Part shown: positions 27,759 to 39,233 of the stretch, in pieces
How positions within the stretch are numbered: the first letter of the stretch is position 1
Layout of the letters: every line of letters begins with the position of its first letter
From: Tardiphaga robiniae
GTDB taxonomy: Bacteria > Pseudomonadota > Alphaproteobacteria > Rhizobiales > Xanthobacteraceae
DNA: 64,000 nt
NCBI RefSeq assembly: GCF_001618955.1
Contig: NZ_LVYV01000002.1
Coordinates: 62,001 to 126,000, forward strand
Direction of reading: 5' to 3'
Notes under the pieces: model-generated
Database searches by the model: none
Told to the model about the DNA's origin: nothing
The model's input: the letters and a program-made list of their open reading frames with translations, nothing else
Program-made: the position numbers and the translations under genes

Positions 27759-27867
27759 CTCTGCAGGATACTAACAAGCGCAGCCAGATTGAGAGAAGCG
27801 ACAGATGTCTCCTCTCATCGTTCTGGCTAGGCATGTTGCTTCGCGCATCCCGGCTACGTGCAGGCAA

Positions 27868-28413
27868 TTATATCTTTGACGAGCTTGGCTCCTCGGAACA
27901 GATTCGCAGCGATTTCTGCATCTCGATGTTTTCGATTGGGCTGTTGCATTCGAAACCTGGGTAGCGCCTGAATTCGGACCAGCCACGGCTTTGATAAAAG
28001 CTAATCGCACGTTCGTTGAATGTACGAACTTCGAGCCGGCCTATCGCATGGTGCTTCGCAATCTGATGTTCAGCATACGTCATCAATTGAGAGCCTATGC
28101 CGGCACCCCAAGTCTTGTGATCTACGTGCAGGGTTTCGATGCAATCACCCGTGACATGGAGAACGCCGACCAAGTCTGTATCGATCGTGGCCACCACGAA
28201 AGATCTCCATATCGTCTGAACATGATTGGTGACCGGGTCGGCGGCGGCAAATGCTTGTACGGCTTCAAATGGGAGCTCTGGTGCCCAAGCCACAAGCCAG
28301 GAGCGGCGTATCAAGCAAATGAGTGCGGGAATGTCGTTACAGGTCGCGTCACGAAGGATAGCACGGCTGCGTACTGCCATTTTGGTCGCTAACCTGGAAG
28401 GTGCGCGCGTCAT
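27868..28413 (-). CDS. GNAT-family N-acetyltransferase
   Basis: 181 residues from the ATG at 28413, which has a GGAAG ribosome site; a GTG at 28440 is possible. The acetyl-CoA-binding region is WGAGIGSQLMTYAE, a variant of the Q/RxxGxG/A loop, and LEVRTFNERAISFYQSRGW is the usual C-terminal GNAT motif. Its target is unknown. It lies opposite to dusA with a 109-bp gap. The GC content is slightly lower than neighbours. Confidence 0.88.
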   Translation of the reverse strand: MTRAPSRLATKMAVRSRAILRDATCNDIPALICLIRRSWLVAWAPELPFEAVQAFAAADPVTNHVQTIWRSFVVATIDTDLVGVLHVTGDCIETLHVDHKTWGAGIGSQLMTYAEHQIAKHHAIGRLEVRTFNERAISFYQSRGWSEFRRYPGFECNSPIENIEMQKSLRICSEEPSSSKI

Positions 28414-28600
28414 CGCTCGGGCTTCCATTCTACGTTTCACTTTTGCAATTTCGTCGGATTCCCGTCAAGATTGTTGGTCAGCACGGCCTGAATGAGCGCA
28501 ACGATATCTTTTTTCTCGGTGTGCCGCAGCCCGCCTGCCTCTCCACCAACGCGTGCCGGAGTTGCCGGCAGCACAAACTAAGAGCGATGAAGCGGCTTAG

Positions 28601-29113
28601 TTACGGATAACCGCGCAGCATCAGCCTGTCGGCACGCACTTCCCAGCTTTCCAGGCGGTCGAGAAAGCTCATGCCGAGCAGGTTGGTCTTCATCTGGCCG
28701 CGCGGCACTACCAGTGCCGGGACGGATCGCTCGACCAGCTTGCCGACGGCGAGGCGATCCAGCGTCAATCGTGCTGCCTTGGTGCGGCCGCCGGCAGTCT
28801 CGACGTCGACATTGTAGTCGAGCAATTCGAGCGGCAGACCCGCGGCCTTTGCGGTTTCATAAGTCAGCACCACCGAGGTTGCGCCGGTATCGATCACCAT
28901 GGCTGTCTTGACGCCGTTGATCTTGGCCTCAAGTCCGAATTCGCCCGTATTGCCGCGCGGGACGTCGACCAGCCGCAGTGGCGGCGGGCTCTGCTTGCGC
29001 AAGATTTCCGTGACGAGATTGCCGGCTTTGGAGATCTGCTTGGGATCGCCATAGGCGAGGGCGGCGCCCGCAGTCGCGACAATGACGATGACGAGAAGAA
29101 AGACCCGGCTCAT
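28601..29113 (-). CDS. Membrane-anchored retropepsin-like aspartic protease (TIGR02281 type)
   Basis: 170 residues. An N-terminal hydrophobic segment (residues 4-21) is a signal anchor, followed by a clan AA single-domain protease with DTGATSVVL (catalytic Asp75) and a conserved LLGMSFLDRL near residues 145-155. It probably acts as a homodimer on the periplasmic side. Such proteins are widespread in alphaproteobacteria. It is followed upstream by the DUF1289 gene in the same direction. Confidence 0.9.
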   Translation of the reverse strand: MSRVFLLVIVIVATAGAALAYGDPKQISKAGNLVTEILRKQSPPPLRLVDVPRGNTGEFGLEAKINGVKTAMVIDTGATSVVLTYETAKAAGLPLELLDYNVDVETAGGRTKAARLTLDRLAVGKLVERSVPALVVPRGQMKTNLLGMSFLDRLESWEVRADRLMLRGYP

Positions 29114-29123
29114 GGCGAGCCTC

Positions 29124-29342
29124 TCAGGTGGCCGCGGATGTCCTCTTCGCTGCGTATGTCGACGAAGGCTCCAGCCCCGCCTCGGCCATGCGGGCCGGCA
29201 GCAGTGCCATCGTGTCCAGACGCTCCGCGCTGTCCATTTTTCCCCAGCGCGCGATCTCCGGCAGCGTGCGTCCGCAGCCGAGGCAGAGCTTGGTCTTGGG
29301 GTCGATGAAGCAGACGGCGATGCACGGTGTTTCTTTGCTCAT
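29124..29342 (-). CDS. DUF1289 small Cys-rich protein
   Basis: 72 residues from the ATG at 29342, chosen because MSKETPCIAVC is the normal family start. Four cysteines, Cys7, 11, 20 and 23, in the pattern PCIAVCFIDP...CLGCGRTLPEIARW, suggest a small metal-binding site. Function is unknown. It ends 10 bp before the protease start, so the two are likely cotranscribed, which recurs in related genomes. Confidence 0.9.
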   Translation of the reverse strand: MSKETPCIAVCFIDPKTKLCLGCGRTLPEIARWGKMDSAERLDTMALLPARMAEAGLEPSSTYAAKRTSAAT

Positions 29343-29387
29343 CCAGTAATATTGAAGCGGATCGGCTTGCTTGCGCAAGCGTCGAAA

Positions 29388-30989
29388 TCACAGCCCGGTT
29401 CCTGCATTCATGATGGGTTTGTTACGGGCCCGACGCTTTTCGTCGGCGACGTTCATCTCGTAATCGGGCTGCAACGGTGGCCCATCGGGCGCCATCGGCG
29501 CAAGCGCGGACATCACACGCTCCGGCGGGAAAGTGATGATCACTTCGGTGCCGACTCGCAGCTTCGATTTCAGCGTGAACGTGCCGCCATGCATGTCGAC
29601 CAAGCTCTTGGCGATCGGGAGACCGAGACCCGCGCCCTGTTCGGCAGATTTGATCGAGTTCGATCCCTGACCGAACGACGCCAGCACGATCGGAATCTCT
29701 TCTTCGGCGATGCCCGAGCCAGTGTCCTTGCAGCTCAAATACTGCCCGCCGGAGGCGGTCCAGCCAACCTTGAGCCAGATCTCGCCGCCCTGCGGCGTGA
29801 ACTTGATCGAATTGGACAGCAGGTTCAGCACGATCTGCCGGCAGGCGCGCTCGTCGCCCCAGACCCGCGGCATGCCGTGTTCGAACACTTCGTGGATGGT
29901 GATGCCGCGGCTCGATGCGCGCAGCTTCAACAGGTGATGGCAGTCTGCGACGACATGCACGAGCGAGACGGCTTCTTCGTTGAGTTCGTAGCGGCCGGCT
30001 TCGATGCGTGACAGATCGAGGATCTCGTTGATCAGATTCAATAGATGCACGCCGGAATTATGGATGTCGGCGGAATAGTCCTTGTAGACCGGCACGGCAT
30101 GGCCGCCGAAGATCTCGCTCTTCATCACTTCCGAGAAGCCGAGAATGGCGTTCAGCGGCGTGCGCAGTTCATGGCTCATCTGCGCGAGGAAGCGCGACTT
30201 GGCGACATTTGCGGCTTCAGCGCGGTGGCGCGCTTCGTCGGAGATCGCCTTGGCCTGTTCGAGTTCGCCGATCAGCGCGTCTTTCTCGGCGCGGGCTTCC
30301 AGCGTCGCGAGCGTGGTCGAATGCAGGCGCTGCGCCAGCAGAGCGAAATAGCCTTCGGCGGCGACAGCCAGAACGGCCAGCACGTAGTTGTCGAAGGTGC
30401 CGCGCAGGATGAAGCTCAGCGCCACGCCGAGGGTCACCGGCGCGGTGGCGGCAAAGGCGGCAATCGGCAGGCTCGCGGCGAGCATGCTGGAGACCGCGAC
30501 CACCAGCAGCATCAGGAACATCATCAGCGAATTGGAGACGACGTCGACGCCGGTTGGATGCACCAGGATCACCGTCCACGACAGGCCGTAGAGCAGGTCC
30601 AGAAAGATAAAGCGCAGCCGCCATTTATGCGTGCTGCTGGGTGTCGGTGTTTCCGCCAGATAGCGATTGCAGGTGCGCAGGATCACCGCGTGAATGCACA
30701 GCATTCCACAAGACCATGCGGCGGCCGGCAGCGGCTGCATCCAGAACCCGAACAGGATGCCTGTGCCGACCACCAGCAGCGTGATGACGAGCGAGGCGGA
30801 GAGGCGGGTCTGGGCGTATTGGCGGAGCAGTTCGCGATCGAAAGCGGGGCGCGTTCCCGATGTCGAGGTCAGCCGGTCGCGCGCTTCGCGCACCCGCTGT
30901 TGTGCCGCCCGGCGGTTGCGCGGCGGAACAGCGACGGGCGTTTCAGCCGGAAGCTGGACGACCTCGGGCCTGGCGGCGGGCTCACTCAT
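29388..30989 (-). CDS. Sensor histidine kinase, DivJ/PleC-like
   Basis: 533 residues from the ATG at 30989. A further upstream start at 31055 is less likely. An N-terminal region with about five to six membrane segments (65-220) is followed by a short coiled coil. The HisKA domain has phospho-acceptor His273 in MSHELRTPLNAILGFSEV. The HATPase_c domain shows an N-box (IVLNLLSNSIKFT), G1 (DTGSGIAEEE) and G2 (GAGLGLPIAKSL). The HELRTPLNAILGFSE context and FG insertion resemble the DivJ/PleC/PdhS kinases that feed CtrA through DivK. No response regulator is adjacent, as is usual for this group. Signal unknown. Confidence 0.9.
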   Translation of the reverse strand: MSEPAARPEVVQLPAETPVAVPPRNRRAAQQRVREARDRLTSTSGTRPAFDRELLRQYAQTRLSASLVITLLVVGTGILFGFWMQPLPAAAWSCGMLCIHAVILRTCNRYLAETPTPSSTHKWRLRFIFLDLLYGLSWTVILVHPTGVDVVSNSLMMFLMLLVVAVSSMLAASLPIAAFAATAPVTLGVALSFILRGTFDNYVLAVLAVAAEGYFALLAQRLHSTTLATLEARAEKDALIGELEQAKAISDEARHRAEAANVAKSRFLAQMSHELRTPLNAILGFSEVMKSEIFGGHAVPVYKDYSADIHNSGVHLLNLINEILDLSRIEAGRYELNEEAVSLVHVVADCHHLLKLRASSRGITIHEVFEHGMPRVWGDERACRQIVLNLLSNSIKFTPQGGEIWLKVGWTASGGQYLSCKDTGSGIAEEEIPIVLASFGQGSNSIKSAEQGAGLGLPIAKSLVDMHGGTFTLKSKLRVGTEVIITFPPERVMSALAPMAPDGPPLQPDYEMNVADEKRRARNKPIMNAGTGL

Positions 30990-31173
30990 CACTCGTACAC
31001 AAATCCTGCACGCAAACGCGCGCGGTTTTTCACAGACCCTATCTGTGCCGCACAATCATTAAGAGGTGCCTTAAAGAACGAAGTAATCCGGTTAATATTC
31101 AATAAAAATGGTATCGACGGAGGGCGCCTGCAGGGCGCCGCTCCGCCGTGATTTGTTCAGGAAACCTAGATGG

Positions 31174-32043
31174 TTACCGGGGCAATCTTGCCAAGAGGCT
31201 TGAAGTGTCCCACCGCTTGCCGCCGAGCGCTTCGACCTCGCCGTAGAACTGATCGACAGTGGCCGTGACCGGCAGGCTGGCGCCGTTACGGCGGGCTTCG
31301 GCGAGACAGATCGAGAGGTCCTTGCGCATCCATTCGACGGCGAAGCCGAAATCGAATTTTCCGTCATTCATGGTCTTGTGACGGTTCTCCATCTGCCACG
31401 ACTGCGCGGCGCCCTTGGAGATCACCTCGACCACCGCATTGACGTCGAGACCGGCCTTCTTGGCGAAGTGGATGCCTTCGGACAGCGCCTCGACGAGGCC
31501 GGCGATGCAGATCTGATTGACCATCTTGGTGAGCTGGCCGGAGCCGGCGGGGCCGAGCAGCTTCTGCATCTTGGCGTAGGCGGTGATCACCGGCTCGACC
31601 TTGGCATAAACCTTCGCGTCGCCGCCGCACATCACGGTGAGGGCGCCGTTTTCGGCACCTGCCTGTCCGCCGGACACCGGCGCGTCGATGAAGTGAAAGC
31701 CGGCCTTGGTCGCAGCCGCATCGAGTTCTCGCGCCACTTCGGCGGAGGCGGTGGTATGATCGACGAAGATCGCGCCCTTGGTCATGCCGGCGAAGGCGCC
31801 GTCGGGGCCGGTGGTGACCGAGCGCAGGTCCTCGTCATTGCCGACGCAGCACATCACGAAGTCCTGGCCTTCAGCAGCCGCTTTCGGGGTTGCTGCGGAC
31901 TTGCCGCCGAACTTCTCCACCCATGCCTTCGCCTTGGCTACGTTGCGGTTGTAGACGGTGACCTTGTGGCCGCCCTTGGTGGCAAGGTGGCCGGCCATGG
32001 GGAAACCCATGACGCCGAGACCGATGAATGCAACTTTGGCCAT
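31174..32043 (-). CDS. 3-hydroxyisobutyrate dehydrogenase-family reductase
   Basis: 289 residues from the ATG at 32043. It has an N-terminal NAD(P) site GLGVMGFPMAGHL (8-20), the substrate-binding APVSGGQAGAENGALT (121-136) and catalytic Lys173 in GSGQLTKMVNQI. These fit the beta-hydroxyacid dehydrogenase family (3-hydroxyisobutyrate, glyoxylate/succinic semialdehyde or tartronate semialdehyde reductases). It is monocistronic, without valine-degradation genes next to it, so the exact substrate is open. Confidence 0.88.
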   Translation of the reverse strand: MAKVAFIGLGVMGFPMAGHLATKGGHKVTVYNRNVAKAKAWVEKFGGKSAATPKAAAEGQDFVMCCVGNDEDLRSVTTGPDGAFAGMTKGAIFVDHTTASAEVARELDAAATKAGFHFIDAPVSGGQAGAENGALTVMCGGDAKVYAKVEPVITAYAKMQKLLGPAGSGQLTKMVNQICIAGLVEALSEGIHFAKKAGLDVNAVVEVISKGAAQSWQMENRHKTMNDGKFDFGFAVEWMRKDLSICLAEARRNGASLPVTATVDQFYGEVEALGGKRWDTSSLLARLPR

Positions 32044-32356
32044 GTCCGTACCCTTTGGATGCTGTCGGCTGTGCTGCCGAACGTCGACTATTGGGAAGTG
32101 AGGCGCCGCCCTGGTTCGTGGCGGCGAGATCGCTGGTGATGAGGAGCGCCAGCATAGTCGCTGCACAGGACGCGGCAAAGCCCCCGTTACCACTCATGGC
32201 TGCAGCCGCTTATGGTGCGCTGCAAAAGAAAAACTGGTGCCGGTCTTGTGCCAGAGCAATCTCGGAATTCTCAACATAGCCTAGAAACAGCATGGACTTA
32301 GGGCGGAAGTTCTCTATCTGTGCGGTCTAGTTCGTCCGTCGATCGGGAGACACGCA
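32044..32356. other. 313-bp intergenic region
   Basis: Divergent promoter region between the dehydrogenase and the Mrp gene. No gene, clear operator or hairpin was recognised. Confidence 0.5.
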
Positions 32357-33538
32357 TTGAGCGTTTCGCAGCAGCAGGTTCTGGATGGTCTGGCCAAGGT
32401 GACATCGCCGCGCGGCGTGCCGCTGATCCATGCGGATGTTTTGTCCGAGATCGTCGTGACCGACGGCAAGGTGCTGTTTTCGATCAATGTGGACGCCGCT
32501 GAAGCGCGCGCCTGGGAAAGCGTGCGCGCGCAGGCGGAAGCCGCAGTGCGAGCGATCCCTGGTGTCACCGGTGCAATGGTCGCGCTGACCGCCGAGCGCA
32601 AGCCGGGCAGCGCGCCGCCTGCGCCGCAGCGCCACGACCACGCAGGACATTCCCATGGTCCCGGTGGGCATTCGCATGGTCCGCAGTCCGGCGGCGTACA
32701 GCCGGTCTCGGCGCATCGCCCGCACGCCAACCCGGCCAACTCGCCAATGTCAAAACAGGCTGAGATTCCTGGCGTTGCCGCGATCATCGCCGTGGCTTCG
32801 GGGAAGGGTGGTGTCGGCAAGTCCACGACGGCACTCAATCTGGCGCTGGGGCTGCGCGATCTCGGCCTGAAGGTCGGTTTGCTCGACGCCGATATCTATG
32901 GTCCTTCGGTGCCGCGGCTGACCGGCATCAATGAAAAGCCGACCCTGGACGACAACAGGAAGATGATCCCGATCGAACGCTTTGGTCTGTCGATCATGTC
33001 GATCGGCTTCCTCGTCGAGGAGGAAACCGCGATGATCTGGCGCGGGCCGATGGTGATGTCGGCGATCACCCAGATGCTGCGCGATGTCGCATGGGGCACG
33101 CTCGACGTCCTCATCGTCGATATGCCCCCCGGCACCGGCGATGCACAGCTCACGCTGGCGCAGAACGTGCCCCTTAAGGGCGCCGTGATCGTCTCGACGC
33201 CGCAGGATCTGGCGCTGATCGATGCGAGGCGCGGCCTTGCGATGTTTACCAAGGTCAATGTGCCCGTGCTCGGCATCATCGAGAACATGAGCTATTTCCA
33301 GTGCCCGGAATGCGGCACGCGCTCCGACATTTTCGGCCATGGCGGCGCCCGTCATGAGGCCGAGCGGCTCAAGGTGCCGTTCCTCGGCGAAGTGCCGCTG
33401 CATATGTCCATCCGCGCTATGTCGGATGCCGGCACGCCGGTGGTCGTGAGCGAGCCCAACGGCCCGCACGCGGCGATCTATCGGGCCATCGGCACGCAGA
33501 TACGCGACCGGTTGCAGGGCGTTATTGCGGCAGCGTAA
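32357..33538 (+). CDS. Mrp/ApbC-family iron-sulfur cluster carrier ATPase with His-rich linker
   Basis: 393 residues from a TTG. It has an N-terminal MIP18/DUF59-type domain (1-80), a His- and Gly-rich linker (93-108, e.g. HDHAGHSHGPGGHSHG), then a ParA/MinD-like P-loop domain with GKGGVGKS (149-156). The family's CxxC (Cys316 and Cys319, in FQCPECGT) bridges the Fe-S cluster in the dimer. It should bind and hand over Fe-S clusters to apo-proteins, fitting the demand from Mo hydroxylases, MoaA and others. The His-rich linker may bind metal and is longer than usual. Confidence 0.94.
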   Translation: MSVSQQQVLDGLAKVTSPRGVPLIHADVLSEIVVTDGKVLFSINVDAAEARAWESVRAQAEAAVRAIPGVTGAMVALTAERKPGSAPPAPQRHDHAGHSHGPGGHSHGPQSGGVQPVSAHRPHANPANSPMSKQAEIPGVAAIIAVASGKGGVGKSTTALNLALGLRDLGLKVGLLDADIYGPSVPRLTGINEKPTLDDNRKMIPIERFGLSIMSIGFLVEEETAMIWRGPMVMSAITQMLRDVAWGTLDVLIVDMPPGTGDAQLTLAQNVPLKGAVIVSTPQDLALIDARRGLAMFTKVNVPVLGIIENMSYFQCPECGTRSDIFGHGGARHEAERLKVPFLGEVPLHMSIRAMSDAGTPVVVSEPNGPHAAIYRAIGTQIRDRLQGVIAAA

Positions 33539-33742
33539 GCCGGCCGATGGCGGGGGCCGAGATGTGGCATAGAACTTTCGTTCAATTGGGCAGGCAACGA
33601 CGTTCGTCGTGTTTTCCGCGGCTGAATAACCGTGTTAGACAGCCTCTGCACCAGAGCGTCTTCGGTTGAATCGCGCAACGATTTGCCGCTGAATATGCTC
33701 AAAGGAATTCTAGGGAAAACGCCCGCAAAAAGGAGAGCTTGA

Positions 33743-34831
<1,089 letters not shown>

Positions 34832-34837
34832 TCTTAA

Positions 34838-36085
<1,248 letters not shown>

Positions 36086-36108
36086 TCGAAGACTGTTTCG
36101 GAAAAGGG

Positions 36109-36140
36109 AGCCTGACCTTCGTGAGAAGGCCAGGCTTCTT
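36109..36140 (+). terminator. Terminator-like hairpin after TRAP binding protein 2
   Basis: AGCCTGACCTTC pairs with GAAGGCCAGGCT (12-bp arms, one mismatch) around loop GTGA, then TCTTGTTG. The U-tract is weaker than in the first copy at 34855, to which it is otherwise very similar. Confidence 0.8.
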
Positions 36141-36219
36141 GTTGAAGCGGTCTCCCTTAGCCGGTGCGCGGACCGCGAATCCGCTAAGTGTTTTGTTCCT
36201 GGAGGGAGCCGAATTTGCC

Positions 36220-36963
36220 ATGACCGAACCTGAAATCGAAACGGCCGCCGACATTCTCGCCGAAGCGCGCCGCGGCGGAACGCAGATCGAAGCGCTGCCC
36301 GTCACACCATCTTCGGTCGCGGAGGCGCACGAGATTCAGGATCGGGTTGCTGCGCGGGTCGGACAGCCCATCGGTGCCTTTAAGGCCGGTGCACCGCCCG
36401 AGGGCGAACCGACACGCGGTCTGATCGAAGCACGGATGGTCCGTTCAAGCCCGGCGCATATGTCTGTGGCTGAAGTTCCGCATCTCGGCGTCGAGGGCGA
36501 GGTCGCCTTCCGCTTTACCCGCGATCTGCCGGCGCGCAGCGTGCCCTACACGCGCGACGAGGTCGCGAAGGCCGTCGCGGTGCTTCCGGTGATCGAAGTG
36601 GTTTCAAGCCGCTTCCGCAATCCGCTCAGTCGACCGAAGATGGAACAGCTCGCCGATTGCGGCATCAATGCCGGGTTGGTCACCGGTCCCGAACTCGCCG
36701 ACTGGTCGCATCTCGATCTGCCGAACCTGCAGATGACCTTTATCGTGAATGGCGAGACGCAGATCGCGCGCAAGGGTGGCCACCCCACCGACGATCCGAT
36801 CGCAGGCGCTGTCGCGCTGGTGAACATGATGCGCGACGGCGTGAAGGCTGGCCAGATCGTGACCACAGGCAGCTGGACCGGACTGCCGTTCTTCAAACCG
36901 GGCGATCGATGCACCGTCCGGTTCGAGGGGCTGGGCGAAGCCGAAGTGGTGTTCGACGGCTAA
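36220..36963 (+). CDS. 2-keto-4-pentenoate hydratase/FAH-family protein
   Basis: 247 residues from the ATG at 36220. It resembles MhpD-type hydratases: GVEGEVAFRF (metal-binding Glu residues, about 90-99), the conserved CGINAGLV region and TGSWTGLPFFKPGD near the C-terminus. It would hydrate 2-oxopent-4-enoate-like products of aromatic ring cleavage, or act as a related decarboxylase. It sits between the TRAP binding-protein genes and the convergent TRAP permease genes, so the substrate imported may be an oxo-acid. No ring-cleavage dioxygenase is nearby. Confidence 0.85.
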   Translation: MTEPEIETAADILAEARRGGTQIEALPVTPSSVAEAHEIQDRVAARVGQPIGAFKAGAPPEGEPTRGLIEARMVRSSPAHMSVAEVPHLGVEGEVAFRFTRDLPARSVPYTRDEVAKAVAVLPVIEVVSSRFRNPLSRPKMEQLADCGINAGLVTGPELADWSHLDLPNLQMTFIVNGETQIARKGGHPTDDPIAGAVALVNMMRDGVKAGQIVTTGSWTGLPFFKPGDRCTVRFEGLGEAEVVFDG

Positions 36964-36977
36964 GCCCCGACTTCCAG

Positions 36978-38387
36978 TTACTTCGCTGGTCCGAAGTCCG
37001 GCATCGCCGGCATCTCGATCTGCGGAATCTCGATCTTCACGTTGGACGTATCCACAGCCGTGTTGTCGATCCAGTAGGTCACGAGACCGGGCCAGTAGAT
37101 CACGATGATCACCAGGATGATCTGCATCCCGACCCATGGCAGGGCGCCGAGATAGATATCGCGGCTCTTCACTTCGGGCGGCGCGATGCCGCGCAGGTAG
37201 AACAGTGCGAAGCCGAACGGCGGATGCATGAATGACGTCTGCATGTTCACGCAGAGCAGCACGCCGAACCAGACGAGATCGATGCCGAGCTTGGCGGCCA
37301 CCGGCGCCAGCAACGGAATGATGATGAAGGCGATCTCGAAGAAGTCGAGGAAGAACGCCAGGAAGAACACGAAAATGTTCACGAAGATCAGGAAGCCGAT
37401 CGCGCCGCCGGGCAGGCCGGTCAGCAGATGCTCGATCCAGCGCGCGCCATCCATGCCCTGGAAGACGAGGCTGAAGCAGGTCGAGCCGATCAGGATGAAC
37501 ACCACCATCGACGTCAGGCGCATGGTCGAGGTCATCGCCTGTTCGACCAGCGGCCATGTCAGGCGGCGATGCAAGGCGGCGAGCACCATGGCGCCGACCG
37601 CGCCCATGGCGCCGGCTTCGGTCGGTGTTGCCAGGCCAAGACCGATGGTGCCGAGCACCAGGAAGATCAGAACGATTGAGGGGATCATGCCCCACAGCAC
37701 GCGGCTGATGAGCTTCCAGTTCATCGGCTCGCGCGCATGTTCCGGAATCGGCGGCATCGAATTCGGACGCAGGAACGACAGCACGGCGATGTAGAGGATG
37801 AAGATCACGACCTGGATGATCGAAGGACCGATCGCGCCGAGATACATGTCGCCGACCGAACGGCCGAGCTGGTCGGCGAGCACGATCAGCACCAGCGACG
37901 GCGGGATCAGTTGTGTGATGGTACCGGATGCGGCGATGACGCCGGTGGCCACCTTCATGTCGTAGCCGTAACGCATCATGATCGGCAGCGAGATCACGCC
38001 CATGGCGATGACCGATGCCGCGACCGTGCCGGTGATGGCGCCGAGCACGGCACCCACGATGATCACCGCATAAGCGAGACCACCGGGGATCTTGCCGAAC
38101 AACTGGCCGGTGCCCTCGAGCAGATCTTCAGCAAGGCCGCAGCGCTCGAGGATCGCGCCCATGAAGGTGAAGAACGGGATCGACAGCAGCAGGTCGTTCG
38201 AGATCGTGCCGTAGAAGCGGAACGGCAGCGCCTGCAGGAAGGACGGATCGAAGTGGCCGGTGAAGATGCCGAGAATGCCGAAGAACAGGCCGACCGCGGC
38301 CAGTGAGAAGGCGACCGGGAAGCCGAACACCATGAAGCAGATCATGGTGCCGAACATCAGCGGGGGGAACACGCCGTACGAAAACAT
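36978..38387 (-). CDS. dctM: TRAP transporter large permease subunit
   Basis: 469 residues, strongly hydrophobic with about 12 segments. DctM-family motifs include GTISNDLLLSIPFFTFMGAILER and GTITQLIPPSLVLIVLADQLG. The C-terminal 40 residues are a hydrophilic tail rich in Pro and Ile. It is the Na+/H+-coupled transport subunit working with the small permease encoded 75 bp upstream and with one or both binding proteins encoded convergently. Confidence 0.95.
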   Translation of the reverse strand: MFSYGVFPPLMFGTMICFMVFGFPVAFSLAAVGLFFGILGIFTGHFDPSFLQALPFRFYGTISNDLLLSIPFFTFMGAILERCGLAEDLLEGTGQLFGKIPGGLAYAVIIVGAVLGAITGTVAASVIAMGVISLPIMMRYGYDMKVATGVIAASGTITQLIPPSLVLIVLADQLGRSVGDMYLGAIGPSIIQVVIFILYIAVLSFLRPNSMPPIPEHAREPMNWKLISRVLWGMIPSIVLIFLVLGTIGLGLATPTEAGAMGAVGAMVLAALHRRLTWPLVEQAMTSTMRLTSMVVFILIGSTCFSLVFQGMDGARWIEHLLTGLPGGAIGFLIFVNIFVFFLAFFLDFFEIAFIIIPLLAPVAAKLGIDLVWFGVLLCVNMQTSFMHPPFGFALFYLRGIAPPEVKSRDIYLGALPWVGMQIILVIIVIYWPGLVTYWIDNTAVDTSNVKIEIPQIEMPAMPDFGPAK

Positions 38388-38462
38388 CGGTGGTCCTGAC
38401 TATCGAACTGGTTCTATCGAACGGATTGGTCGAAATGCGAGAGGCTGAAAAAGCAAACGCCG

Positions 38463-38999
38463 CTATTGCAGCGGCGCTTCGTAATGGGTGTCGATCTTGA
38501 CGACGCCGGCGAGCGCGGCGATGCGCTTGGCGAGTTCGGCCAGACCCTGCAGTAGCAGCAGACCGAAGCCGAGCGGCAGCACCAGCTTCACCGGCCACAG
38601 GATCAGGCCGCCCGCATTGCTGGAGACCTCCTGCGAATTCCAGGAATTCAGGAAGAACGGCCACGTCATGTAAGTGAGATAGGTCATCGCCGGCAGCAGG
38701 AAGACGCATAGGCCGATAATGTCGATCCACAACCGCGCACGGTCGGAGACCGCCGAATAGAGCAGATCGACGCGCACATGCTCATTGAGGCGCAGTGTCT
38801 GCGCCGCGCCGAAAAACACGATGCCCGCGAACATGTACCACTGGATTTCGAGCCAGCCGTTCGACGAATAGTTGAAGAGATAACGGATCGTGGCATTGCC
38901 GGCGCTGACGAGGCAGGCGAGCAGCACGAGCCACTTGGCGATGAAGCCAAAGACATCGCTCAGGCCGTCGATCACACGTGTGATTTTAAGTAAGTCCAC
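38463..38999 (-). CDS. dctQ: TRAP transporter small permease subunit
   Basis: 178 residues with four membrane segments and the DctQ pattern ISSxGWLEIQWYMFAG, here SSNGWLEIQWYMFAG near residues 47-61. It is the first gene of the dctQM operon. Unusually, the binding-protein genes are on the opposite strand, so expression of binding protein and permease can be set separately. Confidence 0.93.
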   Translation of the reverse strand: MDLLKITRVIDGLSDVFGFIAKWLVLLACLVSAGNATIRYLFNYSSNGWLEIQWYMFAGIVFFGAAQTLRLNEHVRVDLLYSAVSDRARLWIDIIGLCVFLLPAMTYLTYMTWPFFLNSWNSQEVSSNAGGLILWPVKLVLPLGFGLLLLQGLAELAKRIAALAGVVKIDTHYEAPLQ

Positions 39000-39233
39000 C
39001 GGTTTCCCCCGTCGTCGCTCCAGCGCGTGCTCGTCTCGGCTTTCCTACTGAGAAAGCGCAGCTTTTTCCGCTGGGCGAAGTAACGCGGCGGCACCATTTC
39101 AGCGCGTCATGCAATCGTCAATCGGAAAATCGACAAATTGACGCACGGGCTAAAACATGGGTGGGACAGGGGAATCCTGCTTTGCGCTGGATCGGGGGAG
39201 GCTTCAGACGATCTCGCAGCGCAGCGTTATCGG

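Noticed and set aside
31059-31074. CtrA site upstream of the histidine kinase (TTAA-N8-TTAA)
   Set aside because: Spacer is eight bases instead of seven.
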